Shown here one piece after another: positions 1-6,562 of a stretch of DNA of 18,346 nucleotides. The stretch is taken from NCBI GenBank assembly GCA_902475415.1, contig CABRZK010000012.1, positions 1 to 18,346 of the forward strand. Reading direction: 5' to 3'. The notes under the pieces are model-generated. The model saw nothing but the letters and a program-made list of their open reading frames with translations, was not told the origin of the DNA and searched no databases. How positions within the stretch are numbered: the first letter of the stretch is position 1; each line of letters opens with the position of its first letter. The position numbers and the translations under genes are program-made. The DNA comes from an uncultured Eubacterium sp. (lineage in GTDB: Bacteria > Bacillota > Clostridia > Lachnospirales > Lachnospiraceae).

Positions 1-680
1 TCCGGAAAGATAATCATAATAAGATGACCTTTGCCATGAGCTACAATTACAGCGAAAAATATATCCTTGTACTTTCGCATGATGAGGTGGTTCATCTGAA
101 ATGCTCCATGCTGAATAAAATGCCGGGACTTGGTATTGATAAATACCGCAATCTGATGGCTGGTTATGCATTTATGATGGGACATCCGGGCAAAAAATTA
201 CTGTTTATGGGACAGGATTTTGGTCAGCTTCGTGAATGGAGTGAAAAACGCGAACTTGACTGGGATCTGCTGGAAGATGAAAAACACAGTCATCTGCAGT
301 TATTTGTGAAAGAATTGCTTGCAATTTATAAAAAATACCCGGCAATGTATGAACTGGATGATCAGCCGGAAGGATTTGAATGGATTAATCCGAATGATGG
401 ATACAGAAGTATTTTCAGTTTTGTACGCCACAGCAAATCGGGTCGAAACAGTCTGTTGTTTGTATGCAACTTTACACCAATGGCACGTCCGGATTATAGG
501 GTTGGTGTACCGAAAAAGAAAAAATACACATTATTGCTGAACAGTGATGATGCGAAGTTCGGAGGAGAAGGAGCGGAGCGTCCGACTGTTTATCAGTCAG
601 AAAAATCAGAGTGTGATGGAAGACCATACTCCTTTGCATATGAACTCCCACCATATGGTGTGGCAGTATTTAAATTTTAA
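1..680 (+). CDS. glgB: 1,4-alpha-glucan branching enzyme, C-terminal part (5' truncated)
   Basis: GlgB makes the alpha-1,6 branches of glycogen in the cytoplasm by moving a cut alpha-1,4 chain to a C6 hydroxyl. The frame is open from the first complete codon at position 3, before the first ATG at 24, so this is the tail of a longer gene cut by the window edge. The SHDEVVH motif (Asp at about codon 20 from that ATG) is the conserved GH13 motif IV, holding the transition-state-stabilising aspartate. It is followed by the NKMPG, AGYAFMMGHPGKKLLFMGQDFGQ and REWSEKRELDWDLL blocks typical of GlgB and a beta-sandwich C-terminal domain ending in GVAVFKF. The catalytic nucleophile and acid/base lie upstream, outside the window. 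Motif IV reads HDEVVHLKCS where many homologues have HDEVVHGK. The identification is firm; linkage to other glycogen genes cannot be seen. Confidence 0.95.
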   Translation, partial: RKDNHNKMTFAMSYNYSEKYILVLSHDEVVHLKCSMLNKMPGLGIDKYRNLMAGYAFMMGHPGKKLLFMGQDFGQLREWSEKRELDWDLLEDEKHSHLQLFVKELLAIYKKYPAMYELDDQPEGFEWINPNDGYRSIFSFVRHSKSGRNSLLFVCNFTPMARPDYRVGVPKKKKYTLLLNSDDAKFGGEGAERPTVYQSEKSECDGRPYSFAYELPPYGVAVFKF

Positions 681-702
681 CACATTAAGGTAAATAAAAG
701 AG

Positions 703-1278
703 ATGATACATGGGAATTTAGATGCAGTTCTTCAACAACTGAATACATGGGATGGTCAGCTCCTGCTGCTGATTCAAAATCATCTTCGCTCGGAAGCGTT
801 GACACCGATTGTAGTTTTTATTACAAATCTGGGAAACGCCGGTATGATATGGATTATTTTATCGGTGATACTGTTATTTCCGAGAAAAACAAGGCGTGCA
901 GGTCTGCTGTCTTTACTTGCATTGCTTGGTTCCTTATGTGTGACCAATCTGGTTTTGAAAAATTATGTGGCAAGAGTCCGGCCGTATGAAGTGGTACAGG
1001 GGTTGCAATGTCTGATCCCGGCGCAGCGGGACTGGTCGTTCCCTTCCGGACATGCTTCAGCTTCCTTTGCATCAGCAGTGTCTATCTATAAAAGCAGCCC
1101 GCGTTGGCTTGGTGTTCCGGCAATGATTCTTGCTTTTGCAATATCATTGTCCAGGCTTTATGTTGGAGTACATTATCCGAGTGATGTTCTGGTTGGAATG
1201 GTGATAGGAACGCTGATCGCATTGATTCTGTTCTGGATATTTGGCGAGAAGAAATATAAGAAAAGAGCTCGCCGATAG
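703..1278 (+). CDS. PAP2-family membrane phosphatase
   Basis: A 191-residue integral membrane phosphatase of the PAP2 / undecaprenyl-pyrophosphatase (BcrC / PgpB-like) superfamily. The full three-part signature is visible: K86-x6-R93-P94, then P114-S-G-H117, then S150-R151-x5-H157-x3-D161, where H117 and H157 are the expected catalytic histidines. Hydrophobic stretches near residues 33-60, 68-86, 118-128, 134-150 and 162-180 fit five to six membrane helices, and the tail is basic (KKYKKRARR). Such proteins dephosphorylate lipid phosphates or pyrophosphates at the outer membrane face; the substrate cannot be told from sequence. It starts 22 nt after glgB with a weak AAGG ribosome site, so it may be read from the glgB transcript. 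A hairpin terminator follows 20 nt after the stop. Confidence 0.9.
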   Translation: MIHGNLDAVLQQLNTWDGQLLLLIQNHLRSEALTPIVVFITNLGNAGMIWIILSVILLFPRKTRRAGLLSLLALLGSLCVTNLVLKNYVARVRPYEVVQGLQCLIPAQRDWSFPSGHASASFASAVSIYKSSPRWLGVPAMILAFAISLSRLYVGVHYPSDVLVGMVIGTLIALILFWIFGEKKYKKRARR

Positions 1279-1298
1279 ATTTCGAAAAAGTGATATGA

Positions 1299-1336
1299 AA
1301 AAATGAGAACTCTCGTTTGCGGGAGTTCTCATTTTT
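1299..1336. terminator. Bidirectional intrinsic terminator between PAP2 gene and degV
   Basis: A stem of AATGAGAACTC pairs with GAGTTCTCATT around a loop of about 10 nt. T runs flank it on the plus strand (1332-1336) and A runs precede it (1298-1303), which give a U-tract on the minus strand. It therefore suits both convergent transcripts: the PAP2 gene ending at 1278 and degV ending at 1410. Confidence 0.85.
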
Positions 1337-1409
1337 GCTTTCTATGGGTTTTATGTGTACTCGGAATCTATCATAAAATTCCACGTTTAAAAGATTCCGG
1401 GATTACATT

Positions 1410-2267
1410 TTATTCACAACAGCCAGCCAGACCGATGGCGCCAGGACCGCTGTGACAGCTGATGACACAACCGGTCATGACATATTCATAACTTTCAAAT
1501 CCAAAGCGAATAGCATTTTCTTTCATACGATCCAGCGCTACCTGTGAAAGTCCTTTGGAATACATCAGATACAGGCATTTTCGTGACACGTCATGTTTTG
1601 CCAGATATTCTTCCATGTATGTATCCACAAACTTTTCAATGGAACCGCGATATTTTTTGGAAGCCAGAAGCTGACCGTCTACGATCTCAATCAGCGGTTT
1701 CAGACGGAGCAGCGTAGCACCGAGGTATGCTGCATTGGATACACGTCCGCCGGCTTTCAGATAATCCAGATTGCCCGGAATAAAGGAACAGAATACCTTC
1801 TGATTCCAGGATTCGATTTCTTCAGCCAGTGCTTTGTAATCAGTGACAGTATCTTTTTTTTCCTGAATGATCTCATATGCTTTTGCCAGATGAGCTGTAC
1901 AGCCACCGGATACATTTCTGGTATCAATCAGGTAGATATCATCAAATTCGCGGATGGCGATCTCGGCATTCTGATAAGTGGAAGAAGCCAGAGAAGAGTA
2001 GGCGAGATGCATGATGACACAATCAGGATGCTCTGCGCGGATTTTGGTAAAGAAATCAATATATTCCCCAACATTTACAGCGGATGTGGTAGGAATTTTT
2101 TTTGTCTCATTATAATATTCATAAATTTTATCAACGCTGATAGAACCATCGGCATAGGAAGTGCTGTCCATGACAATATGCATAGGAATTACTTTAATAT
2201 CGTATTTTTTTACAAGGTTTTCCGGAAGATCGGAACCACTTTCTGTGGTGATGATAATCTCTCTCAT
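1410..2267 (-). CDS. DegV family fatty-acid-binding protein
   Basis: A 285-residue DegV-family protein. Members bind long-chain fatty acids in a cleft between two domains and, in Firmicutes, act as FakB-type partners of the fatty acid kinase FakA, presenting the lipid for phosphorylation. Recognisable blocks are TTESGSDLPENL (7-18), KKIPTTSAVNVGEY (56-69), YSSLASSTYQNA (90-101), IDTRNVSGG (114-122), KAGGRVSNAAYLGATLLRLKP (171-191, split between lines of the motif) and the C-terminal HSGPGAIGLAG (272-282). The start is placed at 2267 rather than an in-frame ATG at 2354: the N-terminus MREIIITTESGSD matches the family, a GAAAGG ribosome site lies about 12 nt upstream, and the longer form would begin inside the promoter -35 box (2349-2354). 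No fakA is visible nearby. It has its own promoter and lies downstream of the repeat RNA unit on the same strand. Confidence 0.92.
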   Translation of the reverse strand: MREIIITTESGSDLPENLVKKYDIKVIPMHIVMDSTSYADGSISVDKIYEYYNETKKIPTTSAVNVGEYIDFFTKIRAEHPDCVIMHLAYSSLASSTYQNAEIAIREFDDIYLIDTRNVSGGCTAHLAKAYEIIQEKKDTVTDYKALAEEIESWNQKVFCSFIPGNLDYLKAGGRVSNAAYLGATLLRLKPLIEIVDGQLLASKKYRGSIEKFVDTYMEEYLAKHDVSRKCLYLMYSKGLSQVALDRMKENAIRFGFESYEYVMTGCVISCHSGPGAIGLAGCCE

Positions 2268-2286
2268 TTCAGTTGTATACCTTTCT

Positions 2287-2309
2287 TGTTGTCTGTAAAA
2301 ACGACAACA
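2287..2309 (-). other. Hairpin in degV 5' leader
   Basis: On the minus strand TGTTGTC and GACAACA (7 bp, perfect) flank a 9-nt loop, 20 nt upstream of the degV start and just before its ribosome site. It could be a 5' stabiliser or a small translational control hairpin. No known leader family was recognised. Confidence 0.5.
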
Positions 2310-2325
2310 TGTAGTTTTCAATACT

Positions 2326-2354
2326 AGATTACACCTGTAAGAGAAGTGTGTCAA
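2326..2354 (-). promoter_or_regulatory. degV promoter
   Basis: On the minus strand: -35 TTGACA (2349-2354), 17-nt spacer, -10 TAATCT (2326-2331). The -35 box matches the sigma-A consensus; the -10 is weak. The 13-mer TTTTCTATTGACA spanning the -35 is identical to that of the repeat-RNA promoter about 730 nt upstream. Confidence 0.65.
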
Positions 2355-2423
2355 TAGAAAACGGGAGAGTGAGGGAGATGTGCTTGAAAAAAAGAGCTGT
2401 ATCGAGATGAAAAAGCATTAGAA

Positions 2424-2466
2424 AAGGCTACATCAATACTGTTTTTACAGATATCAATGTAGCCTT
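2424..2466 (-). terminator. Long hairpin terminator of the repeat RNA
   Basis: Arms AAGGCTACAT and ATGTAGCCTT pair perfectly. The inner part also pairs with G-U wobbles and one bulge up to CTGT/ACAG around an AAAA loop, giving about 19 bp. On the minus strand it is followed by TTTTCTAATGCTTTTT; on the plus strand there is no T run. It therefore points to a transcript coming from the repeat region and ending about 150 nt before degV. Confidence 0.75.
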
Positions 2467-2713
2467 AATAACATATACTCTCCAAGGGAAGGTTCCTCCT
2501 TATTCTTTTGATATGTTTCGCTATACAATTGTTTGATTCAATTTTCCTTTGAGCTTTTCCTGCCACGTCTTCAAATCTCATTCAATCATGACTTTTGTGA
2601 TCCGATTCATATCTGAACGTTGCCATCTGAATCTTGATCTGATGCTTACTATGGTAACTGTCATGTATTCAATTCTGGTATCAGAAAAAACTGCTGATTA
2701 CTTTAATCTCTGG

Positions 2714-3008
2714 TGGACTGTACCTCCAACTATGTAAAATATAAGATTAAATTAATTCATTCATTTACCTGTCCATTGGTCTGTACTCCGTTTCAAGAAT
2801 TTAAATTATGAAAAGAAAATAACTATTTCATTGGACTATACCTCGTTTTCAAAAATTTAAATGATGAAAGTTGAATCATTATTTCATTGGACCGTACCTC
2901 TTTCGTTATAATAAATGAAAATAAAATTTAAATGTAGATTGGACTGTACCTCCTTCATCTAAGTATCGTTTTGAATTTTAAATTATGTCTCCGGTGGTCT
3001 GTACCTCT
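2714..3008 (-). repeat. Six degenerate tandem repeats, about 55-nt period
   Basis: In plus-strand orientation the core is TGGACTGTACCTCC. Copies lie at 2714-2727, 2777-2789 (one C missing), 2832-2845, 2888-2901, 2940-2953 and 2995-3008, with start-to-start distances of 63, 55, 56, 52 and 55 nt. Variable positions are A/T after TGG, C/T, and G/A before TACC. Between copies a second conserved block, ATTTAAAT, appears at 2799-2806, 2855-2862 and 2926-2933, with near-matches in the other gaps. The two outermost copies have GGTGG where the four inner ones have ATTGG. The divergence and the related, AT-rich gaps argue against a CRISPR array. Confidence 0.85.
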
Positions 3009-3055
3009 CTTTCTGTAGTTTTGTAAGAACTGTAAGTTCTTTATTTGTTGTACTT

Positions 3056-3084
3056 ATAGTAACAGACAATAACGCATTTGTCAA
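3056..3084 (-). promoter_or_regulatory. Strong sigma-A-type promoter of the repeat RNA
   Basis: On the minus strand: perfect -35 TTGACA (3079-3084), 17-nt spacer, extended -10 TGTTACTAT with -10 hexamer TACTAT (3056-3061). A very A/T-rich tract upstream (3085-3140) resembles an UP element. There is no ORF downstream on this strand until degV. Confidence 0.8.
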
Positions 3085-3203
3085 TAGAAAATTAGAAAAA
3101 ATACAAAAAATAATATAATAAACAGAAAAGATGCAAAATAAGGAAAAGAAATCAGATAATTACAGGGCGGTAGAATACCATATTTCGTATTTGAAAATAT
3201 TTG

Positions 3204-3238
3204 AAAAAAGCATCTGCCATGAAAAATATGGCAGATGC
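3204..3238 (-). terminator. Terminator of the TSCPD gene
   Basis: GCATCTGCCAT and ATGGCAGATGC (11 bp, perfect) flank a 7-nt loop. On the minus strand the stem is followed directly by six Ts (3209-3204). It lies 26 nt after the stop codon at 3264. Confidence 0.9.
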
Positions 3239-3263
3239 CTGTAGATGTGCAGTGATTTCCTGT

Positions 3264-3521
3264 TTATGCATTCTGTGCTTCAAGTGCGGCACGACAGGCT
3301 TTTGCCAGCTGGTCGCCACAGGAAGTCGGACGTCCGGAACATGAGATGCCGGAAAGTTTTTCTTCTACCTGGGCTACGGTAAGTCCCTGTACAAGCTTTG
3401 GAATTGCCTGAAGGTTACCGTTGCATCCGCCGGTGAATTTGACATCTTTTACCACATCTCCGTCTAATTCTACTTCGATCAGGGTAGAACAGGTACCTTT
3501 TGTCTTGTATAAATAACTCAT
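3264..3521 (-). CDS. TSCPD domain protein, TIGR03905 type
   Basis: An 85-residue protein matching the short TSCPD family TIGR03905 (uncharacterised, four conserved cysteines). The TSCPD fold also occurs at the C-terminus of B12-dependent ribonucleotide reductase NrdJ, where it is thought to bind metal. Conserved features are C11 (KGTCST), the FTGGCNGN block with C33, and C61-SGRPTS-C68-GDQLA-KAC76. The length is complete for the family. A strong AAAGGAGG ribosome site precedes the start by about 7 nt. It is a single-gene unit with its own extended -10 promoter, a hairpin-rich leader and a terminator. Its role is unknown; metal binding is an inference from the cysteines. Confidence 0.88.
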   Translation of the reverse strand: MSYLYKTKGTCSTLIEVELDGDVVKDVKFTGGCNGNLQAIPKLVQGLTVAQVEEKLSGISCSGRPTSCGDQLAKACRAALEAQNA

Positions 3522-3551
3522 AAGAATCCTCCTTTATGATTATATATACTT

Positions 3552-3599
3552 CAGAGCTTTCTGCTAAGACAGAGTTTTCTGTATATTCAGAAAACTCTG
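3552..3599 (-). promoter_or_regulatory. Leader with perfect 12-bp inverted repeat and a competing third arm
   Basis: In the 5' leader of the TSCPD gene, CAGAGTTTTCTG (3570-3581 on the plus strand) and CAGAAAACTCTG (3588-3599) form a perfect 12-bp hairpin with a 6-nt loop. A second near-copy of the first arm, CAGAGCTTTCTG, lies at 3552-3563, next to the ribosome site. The distal arm can pair with either copy, so two exclusive hairpins are possible. It could also be a protein operator. No known riboswitch was recognised. Confidence 0.6.
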
Positions 3600-3624
3600 G
3601 AGTATGTTTGGGTTTCAAGTGAAA

Positions 3625-3633
3625 AGTATAGCA
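3625..3633 (-). promoter_or_regulatory. Extended -10 promoter of the TSCPD gene
   Basis: On the minus strand TGC-TATACT is an extended -10 element (-10 hexamer at 3625-3630). The -35 region (ATACAA at a 17-nt spacing) is poor, as expected for this promoter type. The start would fall about 100 nt upstream of the gene, just before the inverted repeat. Confidence 0.6.
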
Positions 3634-3707
3634 TAGATTGTCTGGTTTTGTATAGAAAAAAGGGCTTCGTTTATAAAAAGTTCACAAATCGTTAACGGGA
3701 TTGTGTA

Positions 3708-3736
3708 TTGTGTGATATCTCATTCAGTGGTACAAT
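3708..3736 (+). promoter_or_regulatory. secA promoter
   Basis: -35 TTGTGT (3708-3713), 17-nt spacer, -10 TACAAT (3731-3736), 58 nt before the secA start. The leader carries a small hairpin GCGGT/ACCGC with a T-rich loop (3751-3766). Confidence 0.6.
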
Positions 3737-3793
3737 AAACCTTGTGTTTAGCGGTTTTTTTACCGCAAAGAAAGAAAGGTACAGGGGAAATAC

Positions 3794-6358
3794 ATGAGTA
3801 TTATAGAAAAAATTTTTGGAACCCACAGCGAGCGGGAACTGAAATCAGTCAATGCAATTGCAGATAAAATTGAAAGTTACCGTCCGCAGATGCAGGCATT
3901 ATCCGATGAGGAACTGCGTGGAAAGACAAAAGAATATAAAGAAAGACTTGCGAAAGGAGAGACTCTGGATGATCTGCTTCCGGAGGCTTTTGCGACAGTC
4001 CGTGAGGCGGCAAAACGTGTGCTGGGCATGGAACATTACCGTGTACAGTTAATTGGTGGAATCGTTCTTCATCAGGGACGTATCGCAGAGATGAAGACCG
4101 GTGAAGGTAAGACACTTGTTTCCACATCTCCGGCATACTTAAATGCACTGGAAGGAAAAGGTGTTCATATCGTCACAGTCAATGATTACCTGGCAAAACG
4201 TGATGCTGAGTGGATGGGAAAGGTACATGAATTTCTGGGACTTACCGTTGGCGTTGTTTTAAATGATATGGATCATGATGAGCGTAAAAAAGCTTATGAG
4301 TGCGACATTACTTATGTTACCAATAATGAGCTTGGATTTGATTACCTGCGTGACAACATGGTGATCTACAAAGAACAGCTGGTTCAGCGTGATCTGCACT
4401 ATGCCATCATCGATGAGGTTGACTCTGTATTGATCGATGAGGCGCGTACTCCGCTGATCATTTCCGGTCAGAGTGGCAAGTCTACAAAATTGTACGAGGC
4501 ATGTGATATTCTGGCAAGACAGATGAAACGTGGTGAGGCAAGCCAGGAGTTTTCTAAAATGGATGCCATCATGGGTATTGAAATCGAGGAAACCGGTGAT
4601 TTCATCGTAAATGAGAAAGATAAAGTCATCAACCTGACACAGGAAGGTGTGGAGAAAGTAGAGAAATTCTTCAAAATCGACAACCTGGCAGATGCTGAGA
4701 ACCTCGAGATTCAGCATAATATCATTCTGGCACTGCGCGCACACAATCTGATGCACCGCGATCAGGATTATGTTGTGGCAGATGATCAGATTTTGATCGT
4801 TGATGAGTTTACCGGACGTATCATGCCGGGACGTCGTTACTCTGATGGTCTGCATCAGGCCATTGAGGCAAAAGAACATGTCAAAGTAAAACGTGAGAGT
4901 AAGACGCTGGCAACAATTACATTCCAGAACTTTTTCAACAAATATAAGAAAAAATCCGGTATGACAGGTACTGCTCTGACAGAGGAAAAAGAGTTCCGTG
5001 ATATCTATGGAATGGATGTTATCGAGATTCCGACCAATCGTCCGGTACAGCGTATTGATAAAGAGGATGCGGTATATAAGACAAAACAGGAAAAATTTGA
5101 GGCTGTTGTGAAGGAAGTTGTGAAAGCTCATGAGACAGGTCAGCCGGTACTGGTTGGTACAATTACCATTGAGACTTCCGAACTTTTAAGCAAAATGCTG
5201 AAAAAAGAAGGTATTCAGCACAGTGTTTTAAATGCAAAATTCCATGAACTTGAGGCTGAGATCGTAGCGCAGGCTGGTGTACACGGTGCTGTTACGATTG
5301 CAACCAATATGGCTGGCCGTGGTACTGATATCAAGCTGGATGATGCAGCAAAAGCAGCCGGTGGTCTGAAAATCATCGGTACTGAGCGTCATGAATCCCG
5401 TCGTATTGACAATCAGCTGCGTGGTCGTTCCGGTCGACAGGGAGATCCGGGTGAGTCCCGTTTCTATATCTCCCTGGAAGATGATCTGATGCGTCTGTTT
5501 GGTTCTGAGAAACTGATCACAATGTTCAATGCCATGGGAGTTCCTTACGGTGAGCAGATTGAGCATAAGATGCTTTCCAATGCTATTGAGAAAGCACAGC
5601 AGAAGATTGAGGGTAACAACTATGGTATCCGTAAAAACCTGCTTGAGTACGATCAGGTTATGAATGATCAGAGAGAGATTATCTATGGTGAGCGTCGCCG
5701 TGTACTGGATGGCGAAAGCATGCGCAGTGCGATTTATAAAATGATCACAGACCGTGTAGAAGATACCGTAGATCATTGTGTATCTGACGAAGAAGGCAAA
5801 AACTGGGATGTTGTGGAATTAAATGAATTGCTGATTCCGGTCATTCCGATGCAGCCATTATCTGATGAAGAGATTCAGAGCCTGAATACAAATGAGTTAA
5901 AACATATGCTCAAAGAGCGTGCTGTAAAATTATACGAAGCAAAAGAAGCTGAGTTCCCGGAGGAAGAAATGATCCGTGAACTGGAGCGCGTGGTTCTGCT
6001 GAAAACCATCGACCGTAAATGGATGGATCACATTGATGATATGGAAATCCTTCGTGAAGGTATCGGCCTGCAGGCTTACGGACAGAGAGATCCGTTGGTT
6101 GAGTACAAGATGGCCGGATTTGAGATGTTCGATGAGATGACGGCCAATATTCAGGAAGAGACCATCCGTCTGCTGTTCCATGTAAAAGTAGAACAGAAGG
6201 TAGAACGTGAGGAAGTGGCCAAAGTGACAGGAACTAATAAAGATGATTCTGCACAGAGAACACCAAAGACACGTGAGACCAAAAAGGTATATCCGAACGA
6301 TCCATGCCCATGTGGAAGCGGAAAGAAATACAAACAGTGCTGCGGAAGAATGGCATAG
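3794..6358 (+). CDS. secA: Protein translocase ATPase SecA
   Basis: SecA is the motor ATPase that pushes unfolded preproteins through SecYEG. The 854 residues are a normal full length for Firmicutes. Visible parts: N-terminal helix (MSIIEKIFGT), Walker A M100-KTGEGKT107 in nucleotide-binding domain 1, Walker B D207-EVD210 followed by SVLIDEARTPLIISG, the preprotein cross-linking region, TNMAGRGTDIKL and the QLRGRSGRQGDPG arginine-finger region of domain 2, the helical scaffold (RKWMDHIDDMEILREGIGLQAYGQRDP) and the C-terminal zinc tail with C838, C840, C849 and C850, which contacts SecB or lipids in other bacteria. An AGGGG ribosome site lies 7-8 nt before the ATG. It is monocistronic here: own promoter, terminator at 6482-6526, and prfB, often the next gene in Firmicutes, is absent. 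Confidence 0.98.
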   Translation: MSIIEKIFGTHSERELKSVNAIADKIESYRPQMQALSDEELRGKTKEYKERLAKGETLDDLLPEAFATVREAAKRVLGMEHYRVQLIGGIVLHQGRIAEMKTGEGKTLVSTSPAYLNALEGKGVHIVTVNDYLAKRDAEWMGKVHEFLGLTVGVVLNDMDHDERKKAYECDITYVTNNELGFDYLRDNMVIYKEQLVQRDLHYAIIDEVDSVLIDEARTPLIISGQSGKSTKLYEACDILARQMKRGEASQEFSKMDAIMGIEIEETGDFIVNEKDKVINLTQEGVEKVEKFFKIDNLADAENLEIQHNIILALRAHNLMHRDQDYVVADDQILIVDEFTGRIMPGRRYSDGLHQAIEAKEHVKVKRESKTLATITFQNFFNKYKKKSGMTGTALTEEKEFRDIYGMDVIEIPTNRPVQRIDKEDAVYKTKQEKFEAVVKEVVKAHETGQPVLVGTITIETSELLSKMLKKEGIQHSVLNAKFHELEAEIVAQAGVHGAVTIATNMAGRGTDIKLDDAAKAAGGLKIIGTERHESRRIDNQLRGRSGRQGDPGESRFYISLEDDLMRLFGSEKLITMFNAMGVPYGEQIEHKMLSNAIEKAQQKIEGNNYGIRKNLLEYDQVMNDQREIIYGERRRVLDGESMRSAIYKMITDRVEDTVDHCVSDEEGKNWDVVELNELLIPVIPMQPLSDEEIQSLNTNELKHMLKERAVKLYEAKEAEFPEEEMIRELERVVLLKTIDRKWMDHIDDMEILREGIGLQAYGQRDPLVEYKMAGFEMFDEMTANIQEETIRLLFHVKVEQKVEREEVAKVTGTNKDDSAQRTPKTRETKKVYPNDPCPCGSGKKYKQCCGRMA

Positions 6359-6387
6359 AGAGAAAATCCAGAGCATGTATCTGGATG

Positions 6388-6460
6388 AAATGAGTGTAAG
6401 TGAGTCAATGTACTCATATGATTGATGAATGTTGATCATGAGCTGCTTTCACTCATGGTA
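6388..6460 (+). repeat. 3'-UTR element of secA, homologous to one after mgtE
   Basis: Lies between the secA stop and its terminator, in sense orientation. It shares AAATGAGTGTAA, GAGTCAA, ATGATT, the 15-mer ATGAATGTTGATCAT (6425-6439), then GCTG-TTT and CTCATG in the same order with the element at 10191-10269 (minus), which lies after mgtE. It can form a CATGAG/CTCATG hairpin (6437-6457) and an ATGAGT/ACTCAT pairing (6390-6417). It contains no ORF of note. Confidence 0.75.
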
Positions 6461-6481
6461 GAATTACACAAATAGTATATG

Positions 6482-6526
6482 AAAATGGCATCTGGTGATA
6501 GAACGGTATCATCGGATGCCATTTTT
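6482..6526 (+). terminator. secA terminator
   Basis: AAAATGGCATC pairs with GATGCCATTTT, with an inner GTGATA/TATCAT helix around a 6-nt loop, followed by a run of Ts (6522-6527). It separates secA from the convergent histidine kinase gene and may work weakly in both directions. Confidence 0.85.
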
Positions 6527-6562
6527 TGCGGAAACGGAAAAATATGTTGGCAGAAGGCTTCA

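Larger units (their letters stand above)
2416..3049 (-). ncRNA. Candidate long non-coding RNA with six tandem degenerate repeats
   Basis: The minus strand here forms a complete transcription unit without a credible gene. A strong promoter (3056-3084) predicts a start near 3049, and an intrinsic terminator hairpin (2424-2466) ends it, giving about 630 nt. Near the 5' end a hairpin AAGAAC/GTTCTT is visible (about 3021-3037). Six copies of the sense motif GAGGTACAGTCCA, with variants, follow at a roughly 55-nt period (2714-3008). The 3' third (about 2470-2710) has no repeat. The longest minus-strand ORFs inside (28 and 38 codons) lack ribosome sites. I do not recognise the RNA as a known class (not 6S, tmRNA, RNase P, SRP RNA, T-box, or the OLE, raiA or GOLLD types as I remember them). 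It could act in trans, or be a long leader of degV with termination before the gene. That it is an RNA gene is inference from promoter, terminator and repeats. Confidence 0.6.

Noticed and set aside
2268..2354. N-terminal extension of DegV to the ATG at 2354
   Set aside because: It would start within the -35 box of the predicted degV promoter, and the extra 29 residues do not belong to the DegV family pattern.
2465..2581. 38-codon minus-strand ORF (start 2581) inside the repeat RNA, and a 28-codon ORF just upstream
   Set aside because: Neither has a ribosome site, and the 38-codon ORF ends inside the terminator hairpin. The sequence between the repeats and the terminator shows no recognisable protein family.
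2549..2737. 62-codon plus-strand ORF ending in WWTVPPTM
   Set aside because: No ribosome site, no promoter and no terminator on this strand. The WTVP ending is just the first repeat read in one frame; promoter and terminator point to the minus strand.
2714..3008. Possible CRISPR array
   Set aside because: The repeat core is only 13-14 nt and degenerate in most copies. The intervals share ATTTAAAT blocks and vary from 52 to 63 nt, and no cas gene is nearby.
4259..6439. Minus-strand ORFs of 290, 182 and 169 codons across secA
   Set aside because: They are antisense shadows of secA, which is unambiguous. Their composition (rich in Ile, Leu, Phe, Cys, His) reflects complementary codon bias and they lack ribosome sites.
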